From positions 1,242,058-1,306,057 of the forward strand of contig NC_053115.1 in NCBI RefSeq assembly GCF_010015445.1: a stretch of 64,000 bases of DNA. The letters run 5' to 3'. Both the position numbers and the translations under genes were made by a program. The notes under the pieces were generated by a model that ran no database searches, was not told where the DNA came from, and saw nothing but the letters and a program-made list of their open reading frames with translations. How positions within the stretch are numbered: the stretch's first letter is position 1; each line of letters opens with the position of its first letter. Below, in pieces: positions 62,411-64,000 of the stretch. The DNA is from Perca fluviatilis. Lineage: Eukaryota; Chordata; Actinopteri; Perciformes; Percidae.

Positions 62411-62700
62411 CATGTCCCACAGATAGGGATGTAATGATTAAAAATCATATTAAATGTGTAAAGATTACAACCGATTGAGATACAAAAAAAAAAAAAAGAA
62501 TCGCGAAGCAACTTTTAAACAGCCTAGGGCGTGATGCTGTAACGTTAGCCTACCGTTAGCTAGTAAGCACGGTCAAAATCCTGAGAGCTAGTGTAAAGTG
62601 TGACTGTATTTCACCGGAGAGGATTCCAACACAGGGACGTACAACAGTCTGCAGCTAAAGACACCGACGAGACTAGCTGACCTTTGAGACAGCAAAAGGA

Positions 62701-62861
62701 TCCCACGTAACTTCTAGGCAAGTCCCGCCCTACGAAGCAGCTCGATTGGTTGGGGTTAGGCATTGTCCTTTAGTGGTTAAGGTTAGGATAGCCGATTGGT
62801 CAGGGGATAGTAGTGTGTGAATTTTATTGAAGGTCGGGCCTTGCCTCGAAGTGGCGTGGGT
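62701..62861. mobile_element. Short foldback MITE
   Basis: TCCCACGTAACTTCTAGGCA with AGTCCCGCCC at the left is inverted as GGTCGGGCCTTGCCTCGAAG with TGGCGTGGGT at the right, about 30-bp arms around a 100-bp centre. A target duplication is not certain. 62415-62480 (AGGGATGTAATGATTAAA) may be the worn end of another hAT-like repeat. Confidence 0.55.
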
Positions 62862-63074
62862 TCCATAATAACGCTGTAACTAACAACAGTGACGGGACTT
62901 TGGTGTTGCATTTGGGTCCGGCTCTGTAAGCTTGTGTTGCGCTCATTGTTGTTGTAAAATACCTTTTCAGCAATCTAGTGTTTCTTCTTTTTGTCGTTTA
63001 ACAGCAAACAACTGGTGAAAAAAGTTGTTACATTTTAAATAAATCAATTTAATTTATTTTTTTATTTTATAAAA

Positions 63075-63179
63075 ATACATACATACATACATACATACAT
63101 ACATACATACATACATACATACATACATACATACATACATGCATGCATGCATGCATGCATGCATGCATACATACATACA
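63075..63179. repeat. (ACAT)n microsatellite with a (GCAT)7 block
   Basis: ACAT units throughout, switching to GCAT over about 63141-63168 and back. The substitution has spread within the array as a block, as expected from slippage of a mutated unit. Confidence 0.95.
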
Positions 63180-63579
63180 ACTGTGTCAGTTAGTCCACAG
63201 GGGGGAAGTGCATTAATGTATGTAAAAATAATCGGCCCGATCTCCTGACAGCAGACTAAAGTCTTTGTGGTTTTATTTAAGAAAATGAGCCTATCTCCGT
63301 GGTCAGGGCTGAGTCATAGATGCAGTTTGTTCATTGTGAGTCCTTGTTAAAACTTTAGCAGATATGTTTTGCAAGAGATAATATGGCGAGGAGGAACGAT
63401 TAAAAAAAGAAATACAGCTGCCACAGTAAGAACAGCAGTGTCTGTGTTAACAAGCCACGTTCTAAGCATTTGTCACTGTGTTTACTATCCTTATCCAGAC
63501 ATACAGAGTGGTTATTACTAATGTTTGAAATGTACGCATATTTCTGTTTCACTTTGGCTCTGTAATACTTTCTGCTAAT

Positions 63580-63927
63580 TAGAGCTGCAAGATAAATCGA
63601 TTAATTGATTAGTTGTCAACTATTCAGTTAATCTGCAACTATTTTGATAAACGATTAATCGGTTTCAGTCATTTTTTTTAATGAAAAAAGTCAAATTTAT
63701 CTGATTGCAGCTTCTTAAATGTGAATATATTTGTTGGTTTCTTCTCTCCTCTGTGACGGTAAACTGAATATGTGGACAAAACAAGACGTTTGAGGACATC
63801 TTGGGATTTGGAAAACACTCGCCATTTTTTTTTTTACATTTTATATAAATAAATCAAACCAATTGATAATTTGAGAAAAAAAATTGCAGACTAATTGAAA
63901 ATGAAAATAATCGTTATTGCAGCCTAA
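63580..63927 (-). mobile_element. Non-autonomous hAT-like element (GCTGCAA type)
   Basis: Ends TAGAGCTGCAA and TTGCAGCCTAA are inverted repeats with an exact 8-bp duplication CTGCTAAT (63572-63579 and 63928-63935). Inside, AATCGATTAATTGATTAG and TAAACGATTAATCGG near the left and AATCGTTATTGCAG at the right are typical of a very common fish family, here in reverse orientation. No coding sequence. Confidence 0.85.
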
Positions 63928-64000
63928 CTGCTAATAATGACTAACTGTAACCATCACTAAATTAGACAAATTAGTTAGATTAGTATGTGTGCAGCAGTAA

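Overview
The window is vertebrate nuclear DNA, almost certainly from a ray-finned fish (teleost, probably percomorph). The evidence is one intron-containing vertebrate gene, a Tc1-type transposon, tRNA-derived SINEs of teleost type, many hAT-like and TTAA-type inverted-repeat elements, and very long pure dinucleotide arrays. Nothing looks bacterial, and no operon, CRISPR array or phage is present.

One protein gene can be fully reconstructed: snrpe (SmE, the spliceosomal Sm core protein), on the minus strand at 2124-6732. Its five coding exons join without a break into 92 codons plus stop, with GT..AG introns. Its promoter side (about 6733-6900) carries a perfect NRF1-type palindrome. Its large third intron has taken up a hAT-like element (2596-3215, 8-bp target duplication) and a TTAA-flanked foldback (4598-5222). 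A second transcription unit may begin near 48 kb on the plus strand, where a GC-rich, CpG-containing, exon-like block ends in a GTGAGT donor; no coding exon follows it in the window.

The rest is a gene-poor, repeat-rich interval. 7.0-10.3 kb: a hAT-like element with a decayed transposase N-terminus, split by a 1.8-kb inverted-repeat element. 13.8-15.7 kb: a dead Tc1-like transposon abutting a TTAA foldback. 16.5-18.5 kb: a SINE, then a local duplication with one block direct and the other inverted. 27-33 kb: three copies of one tRNA-derived SINE family. 36.1-38.6 kb: nested hAT-like elements. 39.8-42.3 kb: a palindromic element in which one arm's 30-bp unit has expanded into a 2.1-kb, nearly G-free tandem array. 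42.7-47.7 kb: abundant teleost dispersed repeats. 51.7-54.8 kb: three very long (GT)n arrays. 55-64 kb: further hAT-like copies with target duplications, a 14-bp minisatellite and long (CA)n, (GA)n and (ACAT)n tracts.

The most unusual structure is the 39.8-42.3 kb element. The apparent ancestral short palindrome, the single unexpanded unit in the right arm and the one-sided expansion can all be read directly. Its middle has lost the repeat yet keeps G out of the plus strand, which ordinary mutation does not readily explain. Family names for several dispersed repeats rest on memory of teleost genomes, without a database search, and carry reduced confidence.
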